Source of the DNA: Parapedobacter lycopersici
GTDB taxonomy: Bacteria; Bacteroidota; Bacteroidia; Sphingobacteriales; Sphingobacteriaceae
DNA: 64,000 nucleotides
Direction: 5' to 3'
Assembly: GCF_024643285.1 (NCBI RefSeq)
Contig: NZ_JAMSLW010000005.1
Location: 294,049-358,048 of the forward strand
Part shown: positions 61,968 to 64,000 of the stretch, in pieces
Numbering within the stretch: the stretch's first letter is position 1
How the letters are laid out: every line of letters begins with the position of its first letter
Position numbers and translations under genes: made by a program
Notes under the pieces: generated by a model
The model's input: only the letters and a program-made list of their open reading frames with translations
Database searches by the model: none
What the model was told of the DNA's origin: nothing

Positions 61968-62888
61968 ATGAAAGGCTTGGTTACCAAATCCACGGGAAGC
62001 TGGTATGATGTGCTGGCAGAAGACGGCAGCGTTTACCAGTGCCGGATTAAGGGAAAATTCCGGACCAGGGACATCAAAACCACCAATCCGGTGGCGGTGG
62101 GCGACCGGGTAACCATTGTGCCCGAGCCGGAACAGTCAACCGCCGTGATCACCCAGCTGCACGACCGCGAGAATTACATGATCCGCAAGTCGGTGAACCT
62201 TTCCAAGCAGGCGCAGATTATTGCGGCCAATATAGACCAGGCCCTGCTCGTCGTAACCCTGGCCTCGCCATTTACCTCGCTGGGGTTTATCGACCGCTTT
62301 CTGGTAACCGCTGAGGCTTATGCGATTCCGGCGGGGTTAATTTTCAATAAGCTGGACCTGTTCAGCGCGGAAGGCCTTGATGTGCTGCACGAATATGAAG
62401 CCATTTACACCGCCATCGGCTATTCCTGTTACGAGACATCGGCACTCGAAGGCACCAACCTGGAAATCATCAAGCAGGTGCTCAAGGATAAAACGACATT
62501 GATATCCGGCCATTCGGGGGTGGGGAAATCCACCCTGATCAACGCACTTAATCCTGCGGCCGGCCAGCGTACCGCCGATATATCGGATTGGTCGGATAAG
62601 GGCCGGCATACGACCACCTTTGCTGAAATGATTCCGCTGCCCTTCGGCGGGCAGCTGATCGACACGCCGGGAATCCGCGAATTAGGTATCATTGATATCG
62701 AACAACAGGAACTCGGCCACTTCTTTCCGGAAATGCGGGAATTGATGAACGACTGCCGTTTTAACGATTGCCGGCACATCAATGAACCGGGCTGCGCCGT
62801 ACTGGCGGCGCTGGAAGAAGGACATATTGCACCCAGCCGTTATGAAAGTTACCTGAGTATTTACCATAAGCATGATACCCGGGGATAG
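61968..62888 (+). CDS. rsgA: Ribosome small-subunit-dependent GTPase RsgA
   Basis: About 306 residues, starting MKGLVTKSTGSWYDVL at 61968; a TTG 45 bases upstream extends the frame but adds sequence unlike the family. RsgA checks late 30S assembly. The GTPase is circularly permuted: FNKLDLF (G4) comes before GHSGVGKSTLINAL (G1) and DTPGIRELG (G3). An N-terminal OB fold covers about 1-75. The zinc finger is CRFNDCRHINEPGCAV near the end. The purine nucleoside phosphorylase gene follows 24 bp later. Confidence 0.96.
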   Translation: MKGLVTKSTGSWYDVLAEDGSVYQCRIKGKFRTRDIKTTNPVAVGDRVTIVPEPEQSTAVITQLHDRENYMIRKSVNLSKQAQIIAANIDQALLVVTLASPFTSLGFIDRFLVTAEAYAIPAGLIFNKLDLFSAEGLDVLHEYEAIYTAIGYSCYETSALEGTNLEIIKQVLKDKTTLISGHSGVGKSTLINALNPAAGQRTADISDWSDKGRHTTTFAEMIPLPFGGQLIDTPGIRELGIIDIEQQELGHFFPEMRELMNDCRFNDCRHINEPGCAVLAALEEGHIAPSRYESYLSIYHKHDTRG

Positions 62889-62912
62889 GCACGTTTATAC
62901 AACACTTCCGGT

Positions 62913-63728
62913 ATGTACCATTTAGTAGAAGAAACCACGGCATTTATCCGGCAGCGGATCGCCGATTTTGAGCCCGAATCCGGGATTATTCTGGGCACAG
63001 GCCTGGGCAGGCTGGTCGACGAGATCGACATCAGCCACCGGCTGATGTATTCCAACATTCCTAATTTCCCCATTTCCACCGTGGAATTCCATACCGGCCG
63101 GCTGATTTTCGGCACACTCAACGGCCGCCGGGTAGTAGCCATGCAGGGACGTCTCCACTATTACGAGGGCTACAGCATGCAGCAGATCACGTTCCCGGTC
63201 CGGGTCATGAAAGCGCTGGGCATCCGGAAACTGTTTGTGTCGAACGCGTCCGGCTCGCTTAATCCCGCGATTCTAAAGGGCGACCTGGCGATTATTGATG
63301 ATCACATCAACCTGCTGCCCGACAACCCGCTCCGAGGAAGTAATGACGAGCGGTTCGGTCCCCGTTTTCCCGATATGAGCCGGCCCTATTCGCCGGCGCT
63401 TATTGACCAGGGGCTGGCCATCGCCCGGCAGCACCAGCTGCGCGTACACCGGGCGGTTTATGTTGCTACTCCCGGACCCAACCTGGAAACACGGGCCGAA
63501 TACCGTTACATGCGGCTGATCGGGGGCGATGTTGTGGGGATGAGTACCGTTCCCGAGGTGATTGTGGCCAATCATATGCAGTTGCCCGTTTTCGCCATCT
63601 CCGTCGTTACCGATGAGGGCTTCCATGAAACCCTCCAGCCGGTATCACTGGCGGAAATTGTGGAAGTGGCGGCCGCAGCCGAACCGAAGATGACACTAAT
63701 ATTGAAAGAATTGGTAGCTTTGCAGTGA
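62913..63728 (+). CDS. Purine nucleoside phosphorylase
   Basis: A 271-residue trimeric-type PNP that splits guanosine or inosine with phosphate for purine salvage. The phosphate loop is ILGTGLGRL near 26-34. MQGRLHYYEGYSMQQITFP near 75-93 and SNASGSLNPAI near 109-119 follow, with the purine pocket GPNLETRAEYR near 187-197 and GMSTVPEVIVANH near 209-221. Its stop codon overlaps the start codon of the next gene (TGATG), so translation is coupled. Confidence 0.94.
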   Translation: MYHLVEETTAFIRQRIADFEPESGIILGTGLGRLVDEIDISHRLMYSNIPNFPISTVEFHTGRLIFGTLNGRRVVAMQGRLHYYEGYSMQQITFPVRVMKALGIRKLFVSNASGSLNPAILKGDLAIIDDHINLLPDNPLRGSNDERFGPRFPDMSRPYSPALIDQGLAIARQHQLRVHRAVYVATPGPNLETRAEYRYMRLIGGDVVGMSTVPEVIVANHMQLPVFAISVVTDEGFHETLQPVSLAEIVEVAAAAEPKMTLILKELVALQ

Positions 63729-64000
63729 TGAAATCAGTCCGCAGTGTCCTACTGTTTCTGGGTTTTTTTTTCGCAGCCGTGACGCTGCTGCACGCTCAGG
63801 TAGAAGAAGAGTGGAGCAGTGCCCTGGATTCCGCACGGGCTGCTGAGGATAATAAGGAAGATAGCGTCATCTATTCCGCGCGGTACGTGCGTTATACTAC
63901 GCTGGCCATGATGAACCGGGGGACATACACCTACCAGATTGATACACTCCATAAAAATTTCCAATACTACAATCCGCAGAATCAGCCGAGAAACCCGAGC
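63728..64000 (+). CDS. Putative porin, N-terminal part (runs off the window)
   Basis: The frame opens at 63728 and remains open to the window edge, giving 91 residues. It begins MKSVRSVLLFLGFFFAAVTL and the signal peptide ends near LHAQ. The mature start contains DSVIYSARYVRYTTLAMMN and IDTLHKNFQYYNPQNQPRNP, which fits the Bacteroidota putative porin family (Porin_10-like) in its N-terminal plug region. The rest of the barrel is outside the window, so the call is provisional. It is translationally coupled to the phosphorylase gene. Confidence 0.7.
   Translation, partial: MKSVRSVLLFLGFFFAAVTLLHAQVEEEWSSALDSARAAEDNKEDSVIYSARYVRYTTLAMMNRGTYTYQIDTLHKNFQYYNPQNQPRNPS

Noticed and set aside
1-64000. 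tRNA, rRNA, tmRNA, RNase P, SRP RNA, riboswitches and insertion sequences
   Set aside because: No cloverleaf, conserved RNA core, transposase or terminal inverted repeat with target duplication was noticed while reading the gaps. A covariance-model scan would be decisive.

Overview
The window looks like a chromosomal segment of a Bacteroidota bacterium, most likely from the Sphingobacteriales (a Parapedobacter/Olivibacter/Pedobacter-like genus; that placement is inference). The support is lineage-typical: a SusC/SusD pair, the gliding lipoprotein GldH, a Cys-rich RicT next to holB, a futalosine-pathway MqnD, a Bacteroidota-type putative porin at the right edge, and a recurring promoter with a TAnnTTTG -7 box preceded 18-20 bp upstream by TTG or TTTG. 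No rRNA, tRNA, CRISPR array, transposon or prophage was seen. About 58 protein genes are packed tightly and most belong to core metabolism, replication/repair, secretion and envelope functions.

Layout. 0.08-10.4 kb: purD (minus), a pair of mitochondrial-type enzymes for beta-oxidation of unsaturated fatty acids (enoyl-CoA isomerase and 2,4-dienoyl-CoA reductase), a phospho-sugar mutase with a Nudix hydrolase, an S41 protease, metZ and an OsmC-like peroxidase. 10.4-20.6 kb: a YceI lipocalin, a DUF2157-like membrane protein, uvrA, mutL, two consecutive rhomboid proteases, an EEP phosphatase/nuclease and a Crp/Fnr regulator. 20.9-22.5 kb: a quinone-stress pair resembling mhqO/mhqD. 22.47-22.71 kb: an unusual array of 11-bp phased repeats in inverted arrangement. 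22.7-28.7 kb: a minimal polysaccharide utilization locus (GH144-like beta-1,2-glucanase, SusD, SusC). 28.9-37.7 kb: a TonB-dependent receptor, PspC with its PadR regulator, gldH-ricT-holB and a methyltransferase. 37.9-50.6 kb: a short SSB paralogue, gcvT, comB, a rhodanese, peptidases, secA, mqnD, surE and csbD. 50.7-64 kb: a major OmpA-like porin, a phosphate module (PiT, DUF47 and a PhoR-like kinase), phosphatidylserine decarboxylase, VOC proteins, a MORN-repeat protein, polA, rsgA, purine nucleoside phosphorylase and the start of a putative porin.

The most interesting non-coding signals are three. First, the 22-unit, 11-bp phased inverted array at 22474-22709 fills the only large gap between convergent genes. 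Second, an 11-bp phased TTAAC-type direct-repeat array sits directly upstream of the -7 box of the DUF47-PiT operon and looks like a Pho box. Third, several palindromic operator candidates stand before ssb, padR, the crp-like gene and yceI/mhqO.
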